Positions 1 to 12,571 of a stretch of DNA of 64,000 nucleotides are shown here, one piece after another. The position numbers were made by a program, and so were the translations under genes. Below the pieces are notes generated by a model. The model worked only from the letters and a program-made list of their open reading frames with translations, was not told where the DNA came from and did not search any database. Location: NCBI GenBank assembly GCA_011503125.2, contig WWBZ02000062.1, forward strand, positions 744,001 to 808,000, given 5' to 3'. The stretch is from Botryosphaeria dothidea (lineage: Eukaryota; Ascomycota; Dothideomycetes; Botryosphaeriales; Botryosphaeriaceae). Each line of letters begins with the position of its first letter. Positions within the stretch are counted from its first letter, which is position 1.

Positions 1-1447
1 AGTATAAGAGCGTAGTATTTATTCTTTAACCTAGCCTAGGTAATCTATAGCGTATCTTTATAGAGTATATCGCTAGAATAAGTAGCGCGTTACTACGGAA
101 TATAACTAGGCTAGCGTCTAGTCTTAGTAAGTATATAGGTTTCGTAGTATTACTCCTTACTCTTTAGGTATATACCTATTTAATAGGCGAGTTTTCGAAT
201 AGCGTTAAATAATACGTATACTATTCGCCTATATAAGAGATTAATATCGACGGTATAGCCGATAATAGATAATAGTAGGCTACTATTATTAGTAGCTACT
301 TTCTTCTCGTTATTCTTAATAACTAGAGGTTTATCTTTACCTACTTATATAAGCTAGACTAGATAGAGATTTATATTACGATCGCGAGGTACGTATAGTA
401 GTTCTTAGTTATAATTATTACGTAAATAATAATCTCTTATTAACTAGTATATATTCTTATCTTCTAGTACGGCGGTTAAGATAGTATTAATTATAACGTT
501 AGCTACGTAGTAGACGTTTAATAAAGTACGTAGAGCCTCTTTACCGTCTAATAATACGGCGGTAAAGTAAACTATACTAATATCTAAAACGAGGATGTCT
601 ATAGCGCTTACTAAACCGATAAAGAAAGAGCGTATTAAACGAAAGGTAATAAATACTAAGAGGTCGTTCGTATAGTACGTATAGGCTTTAGTATTAATAA
701 TCTAGAGGTTCTATAGCGACTTCTTACTAGTATTAGAGTCGTTATCGGCTTAGCTAGTTAAGGAGGCGACGATAGCTATATTTATAAGCGCGTTTATACC
801 TCCGCTCTTTAACTTATTACTATCTCTATTATTATATACGTCTATAAGCTTCTAATTCTTTTTAAATCCGGGGCGGGCCTTTTTAGGGTATAGATAATAA
901 TATAACTTAGTATTATACGCGTTGCCGTAGCACTTATACTTACGAGAGTTACTATTCTTATTCTTTTCTTAACGATTACTTTTACTATTCTTACTCTTAT
1001 TATTACTCTTATTATTACCGCGCGTATTAGCGACGATATTACTCGTATTAAGCGAGGTTTCTCGCGTCTTCTAGTTATCTATAAGGTTTTAGATAATACT
1101 TTTAAGTATAATCTTTTCGTTACGTCGAAGCTTATCGCGTACGTTATTAATCTAGCGCTTAAATTTACTACTAACGTCGATATTATAGATAAAGAGTAAT
1201 ACCTTTATCTTATCGCTAATAGTAATACCTACGCGCGTATATTTAGTAAGCGATTAAGTCTACTTATTAATAAACTCCTAAAGATCTTTACCGTTAAATA
1301 GGTTAGTATATAGAAGGTTATATAGTAATATCTATTTCTAACCGGAGCCTTCGTCGCCGTAGCGTTCGTAGATAAAATTATACTACGCTTTAGCTATATT
1401 AGGCAACTAATTAGTAAGGTAATTAGGTATAGAGGCGACGATAATTA
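1..1447 (-). mobile_element. Ty1/copia copy 1, part A (RIP-degraded)
   Basis: This is the left part of a minus-strand copia element whose pol end lies outside the window. It aligns base for base, without indels, with 10351-11797 of the second copy. On the minus strand near 900-950 there is a degraded gag zinc knuckle with a downstream LHP-type tail, as in fungal copia gag. CpA and TpG are almost absent while CpG is frequent, and stops occur in every frame, so it is a RIP-inactivated relic. The copy resumes at 7202 after the gypsy insertion. Confidence 0.75.
1443..1447. repeat. Target site duplication AATTA (left) of the gypsy at 1448-7201
   Basis: AATTA at 1443-1447 is repeated at 7202-7206. 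The uninterrupted paralogous site near 11793-11797 has a single AATTA at the same copia position. This gives an exact 5-bp duplication, the size expected for Ty3/gypsy integration. Confidence 0.9.
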
Positions 1448-1819
1448 TGTAATGAACGGACCTTAGAGGGCGGAGAGACGAGATAACGAAGCCGGTAAAG
1501 GTAGTAGGGGTAAAGCAATGCCGAAGTATAAGGGTGTAGTTTAAAGGGCGAGGGTATGAGGTGCGAAAGACGAGGGACGAGGGACGAGGGACGAGGGAGG
1601 CAAGTAAGGTCTAATTCAAGGCGTACTAAGTTATACGCGAGGAATACTTATTGCTAGACTAAAGAACTAACTATAAAGCAGAGAGGCGAGCTTTATATAT
1701 ATAAAGAACGAACTAAAATACTAGCTTTCTGATTTATAAGTAGGTAAGTCTAGATCTAGATTTTAAATTAACGAAGGTAAACGAGAGGTAAGGGGTCTAA
1801 GCAAGCCACGTTTATAATA
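1448..1819 (-). repeat. Gypsy 1 3' LTR (left LTR)
   Basis: This 372-bp LTR aligns along its length with 6830-7201. It contains about four copies of a 7-bp GGGACGA repeat near 1571-1597, and a TATATATATAAAG segment that is probably the TATA region of the LTR promoter. The outer end keeps TGT, while the inner end has RIP-type changes (TTTATAATA for TTTATGACA). Confidence 0.9.
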
Positions 1820-1879
1820 GTAGGCTCTCCTCCCTAGGGGTAAGTTCCTACGAGCCTTTAGCTTAAGGGTCGAGGTTTC

Positions 1880-2050
1880 GAAGGATAACGTTTATAGAAC
1901 GTATTAAGGGCCTTAAGGTCTTTAATAAGGTCGTAAGGTTCCTAGGTTAGTGTCGAGTAACTAGTCCATTTTACGAGGTATTTTGGTTGTCTCCGGGTTG
2001 CTTTAACGTCTAGAATCTCTTCTACCCTATACTCTTCTTCGCCGTTAACG
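1880..2050 (-). pseudogene. Gypsy 1 chromodomain remnant
   Basis: The minus-strand translation reads EYRVEEILD, then YLVKWTSY, then a WEP-like stretch whose tryptophan codon has become a stop. This is the canonical chromodomain pattern found after integrase in chromoviruses, where it targets integration to heterochromatin. It is broken only by RIP-type changes and identifies the element as a chromovirus. Confidence 0.75.
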
Positions 2051-2419
2051 ATAACGGGCGGGGGCGGAGGTTAGACTTAATTAGGTAAGGGGTTAGAGGC
2101 TGCGGGTTCGAGTAAAGAGACGTGGAATATAGGGTGGACTTTTATCGTCCTTGGTAGTTCTAGGCGATAGGTATAGGTCGAGATCTTCTCTAGGATGGGA
2201 AAGGGGCCAAGGCGTTTAAAGTCAAGTTTATCCGAAGGCCTTATTGTCGAGATATGCCTTCTTAGGAGCCAAACAAGGTTACTAGGCTTAAAGACGGGTA
2301 GCGAAATACGGTCTTTATTGGCCTGTTCTGCGTAGGCGTCTTATGCGAATCGAATTTCTTGGCGAAGGTAGTTTTCGAGGTTTTCGAGGTTCTCTTGGAA
2401 GAGGCGTAGGGGTTCGAGG

Positions 2420-3340
2420 GGGGCTAAGATCGAGTCTTTTTATAGAATCTTATAACGAGGGTAGAAGCCGTAGTTTGCGAAGAAAGGTGTAACCTTAGTC
2501 GTGGTCGAGATCGTATTATTATAAGCGAATTTAGCAAGGGAGAGAAAGTCGTTCTAATCGTCTTATTAATACGAAACGTAGGCACGTAGGTATTGTTCGA
2601 GAATAGCGTTAATACGCTCTGTCTGGCCGTCGGTTTGCGGGTAGAAAGCCGTACTAAAGTTAGTCTTAATAGATAGGGATCTACTAAGAGTTCTAGTAAA
2701 TTTAGAGGTAAAAATCGAGCCGCGGTTAGATACGAAGTCGTCGGGTAAGCTATATAGTCGAAAAACGTAGTCTCGATAAAGCTTAGCAAGCTCTATCGAA
2801 TCGAGGGTTGTTTGGTAAGGGATAAAGTGAGCTATTTTAGTTAGTCGATCTACGACTACTAGTATAGTATCGAACGAGTTAGACGTTGGAAGTCCCGTAA
2901 TTAAATTAAGAGAAACGGATTGCTAGCGGCGTTGTGGTACTTTAAGGGGTTTTAAATATCTATAGGGGGTATGTCGAGCGGGTTTAATTCTTTGGCAGGT
3001 CTCACAGTTTCGTATAAAACGAGCTACTATCTGGCGTAGATCTGGCCACTAGAAATTACGAGTAACGAGTTTAAATATTGCTGCTTGGCCTAGGTGTCTA
3101 GTAGCCGGATACGAGTATCGAGAGCTAATAATCCTTTAGCGGAGGCTTAGATCTTTAGGAATATAGATAAGTCTATTAACTAGTAATAGACTATCGTTAT
3201 CCTTAGAATATACGCCTAAATCTACCTTAGGATGTCGAAGTGCGTAGGTATCGAGTGAAGTAAGGATCTCTTGTCTAAGAGTATCCTTATCGAGTGCTAA
3301 GCGAATATTACTAGCTAGAGACGGTTCTAGCCTAGCGATT
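2420..3340 (-). pseudogene. Gypsy 1 integrase remnant
   Basis: On the minus strand, a zinc-binding HHCC segment (CETCQRIKPARH) lies near 2980-3010. The end of the catalytic core follows, with FYPQTDGQTERIN and LEQYLRAY near 2590-2650 and AYNN further on. These are standard Ty3/gypsy integrase motifs. Tryptophan and glutamine codons are replaced by stops, so no functional integrase is encoded. The 121-codon open stretch at 2424-2789 is in a different frame and is not the gene. Confidence 0.75.
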
Positions 3341-3399
3341 AAATGTCGAGTAGAAATAAGGGTCGAAATTTCGAATTTTTTAGAGGTAAGAATCGTAGT

Positions 3400-4800
3400 A
3401 GGGGGTAGGCGCCCCTCTCGAGCAGGGAGGTCTCCTAACCGTCTTATTAACGCATCCGCGCGTTAATTCTTAGTTCCTAGGCGGTAGACGATCTTAAAGT
3501 CGAGTTCTAAGAGTTTAATTACCCAGCGTGCTTGCCGACGGTTTAGAATTTACTTAGAGGCAAAGCTAGTTAAATTCGAGTAATCTATAAGAACTAGGAG
3601 TGGCGAGGAGAGGTTAATAACGAGGGAACGGTATTCCTTTAGGGCTTCTATAATAGCTAAGAGTTCCTTATCTCTAATACTATAGTTCTACTCTGCGGGG
3701 GTTATTTTCCGAGAGTAGTAGGCGATAGGATATAGGATTCTTCTGCCATTCTCGTAGGTTACCTATTAGGACAAAATTGCGGAGATAACAAAGTCGGATA
3801 AGTCGGTTTTAAGGATAGTTTCGAGTTAGGGGTTAAAGTGTCGGAGGATTAGGTAAGAGTAGAAGGCTTCCTTAAGATAAGTAAATGCCTTATCCTATTC
3901 TTTTCCCTAAGTAAAACGAATATTCTTAGCTAGGAGCCTAAAGAGGGCTCTAGCTTTTCGAGAGTATCCTTTAATAAATCGTCGGTAAAAGTTTGCAAAG
4001 CCAAGGAACGATTGAAGATCTTTAACTAAGCGGGGAATCTCCTAGTCTTTTACGGCGGCTACCTTAGCTAGGTCTATAGAGATACCGTCTAGGGAGATAA
4101 CGAAGCTAAGGAACGTAGTCGAAGTCGTATAGAAGTTATATTTTTCGCCTTTAACGTATAAGCCTGCTTTACGAAGCTTTTCGAGGACTAATCGGACGTA
4201 TTCGTAGTGCTCCTCCTTAGTTTCCGAGTAGATAAGGATATTATCTAGATAGACGACGCACTAGCGGTTAAGATATTCACGTAGCGTATCGTTAACGAAT
4301 TATTGGCAGGTAGTAGGCGCATTCGTAAGGCTAAAGGGTATAACAAGGTATTCGTATAGGCTATAGCGAGTCCTAAAGGCGGTTAAGTGTTCGGAGCCTT
4401 CCTTAATCCGGATAAGGTTATAAGCACCGCGAAGATCGAGTCGAGTAAAAATACGAGAGCCCTAAAGTTAACGGAGAGTCTCGTTGACTAAGGGGAGTAG
4501 ATAACGGTTCTTTTTCGTAATACCATTTAGTTCGCGATAATCCACGTAAAAACGAAGGCCGCCACCTAGCTTCTTAATAAAGAGAATAGGGGACGCAGAG
4601 GATAAGGATAAGGGCCGAATAAAACCTTTCTTAAGGTTTTTATTAAGGTATTTACGTAGAGCCTTAAGCTCTAAATCGGACATTAAGTAGAGAGGACCGA
4701 ATGGGGGTTTCTTGCCCTCTTCTAATGAAATCTTATAATTAATATATCGATATAGGGAAAGCCTATCGGCCTCTTTCTTCGTAAAGAAGGGAAGAAGATA
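3400..4800 (-). pseudogene. Gypsy 1 reverse transcriptase/RNase H remnant
   Basis: The best-preserved part (4468-4683) encodes a typical Ty3/gypsy RT start: LRKYLNKNLKKGFIRPLS, then PILFIKK, GGGLRF and DYRELN. The catalytic YLDD appears as YLDN near 4240-4250, the aspartate-to-asparagine change being RIP-type (GAC to AAC). RNase H follows toward 3400. Scattered stops show it is inactive. Confidence 0.8.
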
Positions 4801-6829
4801 GTAGAATCGAGCGGGGATTCGTGAGCGGAGGGTTTCGAGTTCTTGTTCCGGGGTTTATTATTCCGTTTTCTTAAGGTTATTAAGGTGTTCTTAGATCTCC
4901 TTAATTAATACGGCGTATATCCTAGTCTTATCTCGTTAGACGTAACGAGTAAGGGCGGCGTAGGATATAGTAGCGCAAGAGATCGAAGGCGAATTAGGAG
5001 GCGAGGGGGAAAGCGTAGTTGTGGGTTGGCGAGTAGGTAAGCAATTTGCTTGGCAAAAAGGGGAGGCGAAGGTAATCGTGTTTTTTAACCATAGGACGTG
5101 TGGATTATATCGTTCTAGCCAGGGTTTTCCTAGGATAATTAAGTATTAACCGAGCTTAGTTACTTGGAAGGTAACGAGTTCTTAATGCTAATTAATATTA
5201 AGTTGAAGGTCGGCCTCGTGGGTAATCCGTCCGGCGATAGATCCGTCCGCGAGTTCGAGGGATTTAGCTTGGGGTTTTTGGCGTGTAGGGATCGAATGGG
5301 ATGTAATAAAGGCATTATCTATAAAAAGGGACGAGGCACTAGAGTCTAACATAGCCGAAGTTTCGATTTTGTTATTAACTACTAATTTAAGGATAAGGAG
5401 CGGACGTTTCCTAAGATCTATAGCACGGGGCTATAGGGTACGGGGTTCTAAAGATAAAAACGAGAGTATTCTAAGATTTGAAGACGCGAGGGAAGCAAGA
5501 ATAGAAAACTAATTCGAAGTAGAGATCGGACAAGGGCTAGGTAGGTGCCGGGGGCTATCTAGCCTTCTACGTTTTTTAATACGTAGAGGACTAACGCTAT
5601 AGGAGGTGTTATCGGTTAATTTAGGGTAGTTAGTAACGTAGGTATATGCGAAGTCGTGTTGAGTTTAAGCCCCTTAGCTTTAGCTTTAGGGTACTCTTTA
5701 ACCTAATAGTTAGGGTTACCATAGTAGGCGTAGAGGTTATTAGCTTTCCGGTAAGCCTTTCGAGCGGTAGCATCTAGTTCTATAGGTTCACCTTAAGGAA
5801 TCGAGGTTAGCGTGGGAGACGAAGGTTGGGGAGTAGTTAGTATAAAGAGAGGAGTCGAGGTAGGGATACGAGTTACGGGCATCTTTTTCTCAATTATTTG
5901 AGCATAGAGTTAGTTATCCAACGCAATGCAGGTTTTAGCGAATTTTCCGAATTCTATTAGTATAGAACGTCTAATAAGAAGGTCCTTAAGATTCTCCTTA
6001 AGGCTAAGGCGGAAGTAGTAGATCTTAACTACGTTTTCTTTCTAACTAAGGGTCGTAATAAGCGAGAGGAACCGTGAGTAGTAAGCCGAGTAGGACTTGT
6101 CTTATTTAAGTGCGAGGAGGGATCGTTCGGCCGTTGCGTAAGCGTTAGGATCGTCGAATGCGGCCTTAAGAGCTTGGTAGAAGGACTTATAGTTATCGAA
6201 TTCTATAGAGCCGTTCGAAGTAGAGACGTAAGGGGTAAACTAGGTGTAAGCCGTATCGCGAAGATATAAACCAGCGTAGGTAATCTTAGCTATATCCGTT
6301 ATAAAGGTAGATGGGTCCGAGGCAAATTTAAGTTGAAGTTGCGTGGCGAAGTTCTAGAACCGAGTGCGTTCTCCTTTAAAGGGTTCTAGATCCGATATTT
6401 TAGGAATGCGGAGACGAGAGGTAGGAGTTTCTAAAGAAGATACTATAGACGTAGTAGCCGGAGTATTAGTAGAGAGGTTCGGGGCTAGTAGTTAGAGTCG
6501 GGCGAAGGCTTTATCTTGGCCGAAACCGTAGTAGTGAAAGATGCAAGCAACTTAGGCGTTCGTAGTATTCTTAGGGATAACTAGTAAATCGATATCGGAT
6601 CTTAGGCAGGATTATCTTCCTCTAGCGTACGCCTAGCTAAGGGTAACGCGTAGGGAAACCGGGATATCTTTAGGGAAGGTAGGACGAGCATTAACAGGGA
6701 CAGGGACTTGATCGAGGATTTAGAAAAGCGTCTCCCAAGGGTCGGGAGGCGGGTCGTTTCCTATTTCGAAGGCTATAGTCTTGGGCTTGGACGAGAGCTT
6801 TAGGCCTACTAGATAAGAGTCTAGTAAAA

Positions 6830-7201
6830 TATAATAAACGGACCTTAGAGGGCGGAGAGACGAGATAACGAAGCCGGTAAAGGTAGTAGGGATAAAGCAA
6901 TGCCGAAGTATAAGGGTATAGTTTAAAGGGCGAGGGTATAAGGTGCGAAAGACGAGGGACGAGGGACGAGGGACGAGGGAGGTAAGCAAGGTCTAATTTA
7001 AGGCGTACCAAGTTATACGCGAGGAATACTTATTGCTAGACTAAAGAACTAACTACAAAGCAGAGGGGCGAGCTTTATATATATAAAGAACGAACTAAAA
7101 TACTAGCTTCCTAATTTATAAGCAGGTAAGTCTAGATCTGGATTTTAAATTAACGAAGGTAAACGAGAGGTAAGGGGTCTAAGCAAGCCACGTTTATGAC
7201 A
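6830..7201 (-). repeat. Gypsy 1 5' LTR (right LTR)
   Basis: This 372-bp LTR pairs with 1448-1819. Its outer end is intact (ends ACA at 7201) and directly abuts the AATTA duplication at 7202-7206. The inner end carries RIP-type changes. The 7-bp GGGACGA repeats lie near 6953-6983. Confidence 0.9.
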
Positions 7202-7980
7202 AATTACGCGCGTCTTACCGTCTTTAATACGCTAGTCGGTATATAGAAGACGTATAAGATTATAAGCGCTCTTCTAATTAGTAGTAAGTTTAATCTTACC
7301 GTCTTTACCGAGTATACTATAATCTATACGGTCGACGTTCTTAGGCTCTTCTTCGAGGCCTATAACGTAATTAGTAAGATTAAGGCTATTAAATAAGCCG
7401 TTAATAGTACGACGCTATAAGCGATAATCCGTAGCTAACTTAAGCTTTAGAATACGTATACGCGTTAAGTCGGAGTCCGCTATACTTAGTAAATAGTACG
7501 TTTATCCGGAAGAGTTAGATAGCTTTAAAATACCGGGCGCGGGTTACTTTAATAAAGAGGGCCGCTAAGTATAGGTTACTCGAATTAAGAGCTACGGGGC
7601 GCGGGTTACTTAAATAAAGAGGGCCGCTAAATATATAGTTACTCGAGTTAAGGGCTACGGGGCGCGGGTTACTTAAATAAAGAGGGCCGCTAAATATATC
7701 GTTACGAATATACGTAGATAACGAGTAGATATTAATCTAGTCGCGAGTAGCTCGTCGAAGAGGCGGGCCGGACTTATAATCTAATAGATATAGTACGAAA
7801 AAATAATCGATTAAAGAGAGAGTTAGTAGGGGTTAATATATCTAACTACTAAGCTCTACTCGTTAAGCGAGCTATTAAAGCTAATCTACTAATAGTCTTA
7901 GAGATACGAGTAAATAAAGAGAATAAAGAAAGAGTTATTCTAGGCTTATAGCCTCTACTATAGTCTATATATTCTATTAG
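7202..7980 (-). mobile_element. Ty1/copia copy 1, part B (5'/LTR end)
   Basis: Copy 1 resumes after the gypsy insertion and aligns without indels with 11793-12571. Identity to copy 2 ends exactly at 7980/12571, which I take as the outer edge of the copia 5' LTR (minus strand begins TGATAG or similar). At 7980 it abuts the 3' end of copia copy 2, so the two copies are head-to-tail and probably share this LTR. The inner LTR border cannot be placed, because both copies continue into the same internal sequence. Confidence 0.7.
7537..7725. repeat. Three-unit minisatellite, about 62 bp, in copia copy 1
   Basis: Units begin GCGCGGGTTACTT at 7537, 7599 and 7662, giving a period of 62-63 bp. Each unit contains AATAAAGAGGGCCGCTAA. 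The same array with three units occurs in copy 2 (12128, 12190, 12252), so it belongs to the element's LTR or leader. Confidence 0.85.
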
Positions 7981-10900
7981 TAGCTAAAAGTACTACTCCT
8001 ATTATCTACGTTATTAGTAAATACTATATTAGCTACGCCGTAGAGTTATAATCTAAGCGGGCTGTATACGCCTTTATAGTATAGCTATAGACCTAATACG
8101 TCTTTCTCTACTCTTCTAAGGTAGATAGTAAGATTAGAGTATATATTAAGATATATAAGTACGCGTTTAGCGTAGGAGAGGTACTTCTCGCTAGGGTTAT
8201 ACGTAAACTAATAAAGCTTATAAGTAGCGTATATAATATCGGCGCGTATTATATTAGCTACGTAGCTAATAGAGCCTATAAGACTTTAATATTCGCTAGT
8301 AATATTCGGGCTAGCTATACTCTTAAACGGCTAAAGATTAGTACCGTCCGGTACTATAGGCGTATTTATATACTTACTATTACTTATACCGTATTTATAT
8401 ATAATTTCTTCGATATATATATTCTATAATATCTAGATACGTCGAGTACGGCGATAGCGTATAATACGTATACCTAAGTAATAACGTACTAGACTAAGAT
8501 TACGTAGCTTATAGCGTTTAGCGAGGGCGTTATATATATTAAGAATAATATCTTTATACTTATATATAAGGAGAATATCGTCTACGTATACGATAATAAT
8601 ATCTTTATATTTCTTATAGTAAAATACGTATAGATCGTTAAATAAGAGCTTATAGCTCTTACTCTTTAGAAAGGTAGTAATCTCTTATTACTAGAGTAGA
8701 GGCGCCTACTTAAGGCCGTATAGCGAGCGTAGTAATTTACTAATAAGCTCCTCGTTATTCTCGTACTCGCGGAATCCTTCTAGAAGGCGTATATATACGC
8801 CCTTTTAGTCTATAAGGCTTTATATAAAAACGAATATAATATCTACCTACTTATATTCTAAGTCGTATATAGCGACGAGAGTAAAGATAAGACGTAGTAT
8901 AGAGGCGCGTATAACGGCTGCGTAGGTAGTAAAGTAGTCTAGACCTAGGCGTTACTTATTACTACGTACTACGAGGCGTACTTTAAATAAGGCTAAGTAG
9001 CCGTTAGTATTCTTCTTATACTTCTAAATCTACTTAACGGATAGTATACGTATATTACCGTTAGGACGCTTAATCTTACGCTAAGTACTATTTCTAATAT
9101 ACTAACGAAACTTCTTATACGTAGCCTCTATAAGTTATTTACTAAGAGGGTAAGTCTAAAGCTTCTTCTACGTCTTAGGCGGAGGTAGAAGATACTTAGC
9201 TTTTATACGTAGTACGTATAATACTACGGTTACGTATATATATACTATAGTAGGTAGTAGTACTATAAGATTACGGTTACGCTTACGCCTATTATCTAAG
9301 GTAATTTTATTACGATAGGACTATTTCTTAGAACGAAGCTTTTACTCTCTAGCTAAGCGCCGTAGCTATATCTAAGTCTACTATTACTACTTATTATCCC
9401 CCGAAGGCTCTAACTATTCTATCTCTAGTAGTTTAATACCGCTAGCTGTATTAGATTTAGCGTTATCTATAGTAGATAGCTTCTTATAGGTATCGCTAGC
9501 GGTAGCCGATAGCTAGCTACTATCGCTTAGTTCGTCGTCTTATAGCTTAGTTACCCCTCTATTTTATATTTTCGTAGGCTTATAAGCTAGCGGTTATAGA
9601 AGGTCGAGTAGTAGAGGTTTCGTAATATCGTTAATATTAAGGTCTTATAGTATTAATTTAATATATTCGTATACGGGCTTATTATTATTAATAGGCGGAC
9701 TAGTTCTTAGTAGAGTCGTATTAGCTTCGTTAAAAGTAATATAAGCCGAGCGGATAATCTTATAAGGCGTAATATATATACGGTAGATATAATTACCGTT
9801 ATAGCTAATAAGCTTACCCTTTTATACGCGAACGCTAAATCTATCGCCTTAAGCGCGTTTCTACTTTAGAATATAAACGTACGTAGTACTACTAAATATA
9901 CGCTATCTAGTAATATCTAGAATATTACTAGTAGTATTAGTAAGTACGTTCTTTAGCGCTTAATACGGCGTTTTACCGCCGTTAAGATAAGTAGGCGTAC
10001 GGTTAAGAGTCTTTAATATAGTCTCGTATACCTTAGGCTAGAGGCTCTAAGAGAGATTAGTATCGTATAGTATTAAGCGTATACGTATCTTAGTAATATA
10101 ATTAGCCTTTTTAGTCTTACCGTTTTACTTAGGATAATAGAGTACTAAAGTCTAAAGCTTAATACTAAGTTCGTCGTAGGTAGTCTTTAGTTACTTTTAC
10201 GCGAACTTACGGCCTTCGTCGATACGTAAGATCTTAATATAATTACCGGTCTAATTATACTAGCGCTTAAGAAACCGTATAAGTACGTTATAGACCTCGC
10301 TTTTATTCTTAAAAGTCTTACTCTAGCGATAAGCTATAGCGTTATTAGTAAGTATAAGAGCGTAGTATTTATTCTTTAATCTAGCCTAGGTAATCTATAG
10401 CGTATCTCTATAGAGTATATCGCTAGAATAAGTAGCGCGTTACTACGAAATATAACTAGGCTAGCGCCTAGCCTTAGTAAGTATATAGGTTTTATAATAT
10501 TACTTCTTATCCTTTAGGTATATACCTATTTAATAGGCGAGTTTTCGAATAGTATTAAATAATACGTATACTATTCGTCTATATAAGAGATTAATATCGA
10601 CGGTATAGCCGATAATAGGTAATAGTAGGCTACTATTATTAGTAGCTACTTTCTCCTCGTTATCCTTAATAACTAAAGGTTTATCTTTATCTACTTATAT
10701 AAGCTAGACTAGATAGAGATTTATATTACGATCGTAAGGTACGTATAGTAGTTCTTAGTTATAATTATTACGTAAATAATAATCTCTTATTAATTAGTAT
10801 ATATTCTTATCTTCTAGCACGGCGGTTAAGATAGTATTAATTATAACGTTAGCTACGTAGTAGACGTTTAATAGAGTACGTAGAGCCTCTTTATCGTCTA

Positions 10901-12571
10901 ATAATACGGCGGTAAAGTAAACTATACTAATATCTAAAACGAGGATATCTATAGCGCTTACTAAACTAGTAAAGAAGAAGCGTATTAAACGGAAGATAAT
11001 AAATACCGAGAGATCGTTCGTATAGTACGTATAGGCTCTAGTATCGATAATCTAAAGGTCCTATAGCGACTTTTTACTAGTATTAGAGTCGTTATCGGCT
11101 TAGCTAGTTAAGGAGGCGACGATAGCTATATTTATAAGCGCGTTTATATCTTCGCTTTTTAACTTATTACTATTTCTATTATTATATACGTCTATAAGCT
11201 TCTAATTCTTCTTAAATCTAGGGCGGGCCTTTTTAGGGTGTAGATAATAATATAACTTAGTATTATACGCGTTGCCGTAGCACTTATACTTACGAGAGTT
11301 ACTATTCTTATTCTTTTCTTAACGATTACTTTTACCGCTCTTACTCTTATTATTACCCTTATTATTACCGCGCGTATTAGCGACGATATTACTCGTATTA
11401 AGCGAGGTTTCTTACGTCTTCTAGTTATCTATAAGGTTCTAGATAATACTTTTAAGTATAATCTTTTCGTTACGTCGAAGCTTATCGCGTACGTTATTAA
11501 TCTAGCGCTTAAATTTACTACTAACGTCGATATTATAGATAAAGAGTAATATCTTTATCTTATCGCTAATAGTAATATCTACGCGCGTATATTTAGTAAG
11601 CGATTAAATCTACTTATTAATAAACTCCTAAAGATCTTTACCGTTAAATAGGTTAGTATATAGAAGGTTATATAGTAATACCTATTTCTAACTAGGGCCT
11701 TCGTCGCCGTAGCGTTCGTAGATAAAATTATACTACGCTTTAGCTATATTAGGCAACTAATTAGTAAGGTAATTAGATACGGAGGCGACGATAATTACGC
11801 GCGCCTTACTATCTTTAATACGCTAGTTAGTATATAGAAGACGTATAAGATTATAAGCGCTCTTTTAATTAGTAGTAAGTTTAATCTTACCGTCTTTACC
11901 GGGTATATTATAATTTACGCGGTCGACGTTCTTAGGCTCTTCTTCGAGGTCTATAACGTAATTAGTAAGATTAAGGCTATTAAATAAGCCGTCGATAGTA
12001 CGACGCTATAAGCGATAATCCGTAGCTAACTTAAGCTTTAGAATACGTATACGCGTTAAGTCGGAGTCCGCTATACTTAGTAAATAGTACGTTTATCCGG
12101 AAGAGTTAGATGGCTTTAAAATACCGGGCGCGGGTTACTTTAATAAAGAGGGCCGCTAAGTATAGGTTACTCGAATTAAGAGCTACGGGGCGCGGGTTAC
12201 TTAAATAAAGAAGGCCGCTAAATATATAGTTACTCGAGTTAAGAGCTACGGGACGCGGGTTACTTAAATAAAGAGGGCCGCTAAATATATCGTTACGAAT
12301 ATACGTAGGTAACGAGTAGATATTAATCTAGTCGCGAGTGGCTCGTCGAAGAGGCGGGCCGGGCTTATAATCTAATAGATATAGTACGAAAGGATAATCG
12401 ATTAAAGAGAGAGTTAGTAGAGGTTAATATATCTAACTACTAAGCTCTACTCGTTAAGCGAGCTATTAGAGCTAATCTACTAATAGTCTTAGAGATATAA
12501 GTAAATAAAGAGAATAAAGAAAGAGTTATTTTAGGCCTATAGCCTCTACTATAGTCTATATATTCTATTAG
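7981..12571 (-). mobile_element. Ty1/copia copy 2 (RIP-degraded)
   Basis: This is a minus-strand copia element, read right to left: LTR/leader (about 12571-12100), gag with a zinc knuckle near 11255-11310, then integrase and RT toward 8000. The RT signature YVDD is readable near 8570-8595. The copia RT C-terminal motif (SLLY, AN, R.DI, then NP.EK and KRVL.YL) is readable at about 8130-8320. It is saturated with RIP changes and has no ORF. Its right end at 12571 interrupts a LINE ORF1 fragment, so the copia pair was inserted into that LINE. Confidence 0.75.
12128..12315. repeat. Three-unit minisatellite, about 62 bp, in copia copy 2
   Basis: Unit starts are at 12128, 12190 and 12252 (period 62 bp), the counterpart of the array at 7537-7725. 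The unit number is the same in both copies. Confidence 0.85.

Larger units (their letters stand above)
1448..7201 (-). mobile_element. Ty3/gypsy chromovirus 1, full length, moderately RIP-mutated
   Basis: This is a complete 5754-bp LTR retrotransposon on the minus strand, inserted into copia copy 1. Both ends carry 372-bp LTRs, starting TGT and ending ACA where not mutated. Read right to left on the minus strand, the order is gag (about 6760-5700), a protease with mutated LDSGAS near 5340, RT/RNase H (about 4800-3400), integrase and a chromodomain (about 2050-1880). The RT contains a readable fingers segment at 4468-4683 and a YLDD-derived motif near 4240-4250. The integrase has an HHCC segment (CETCQRIKPARH) near 2980-3010 and a DGQTER motif near 2590-2640. 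Many stops are CpA/TpG-type changes, so it is inactive. TpG is still common, so it is younger or less mutated than its copia host. The copy at 61552 onward is the same family in the opposite orientation. Confidence 0.92.

Noticed and set aside
2424..2789. 121-codon minus-strand frame
   Set aside because: Shadow frame of the gypsy integrase; the true integrase reading with DGQTER is in a different frame broken by stops.
5164..5349. 61-codon plus-strand frame
   Set aside because: Antisense to the gypsy protease region, which is on the minus strand.
7537..7725. 62-bp repeats as a CRISPR array or centromeric satellite
   Set aside because: Only three contiguous units, present at the same place in both copia copies, so they belong to the element.
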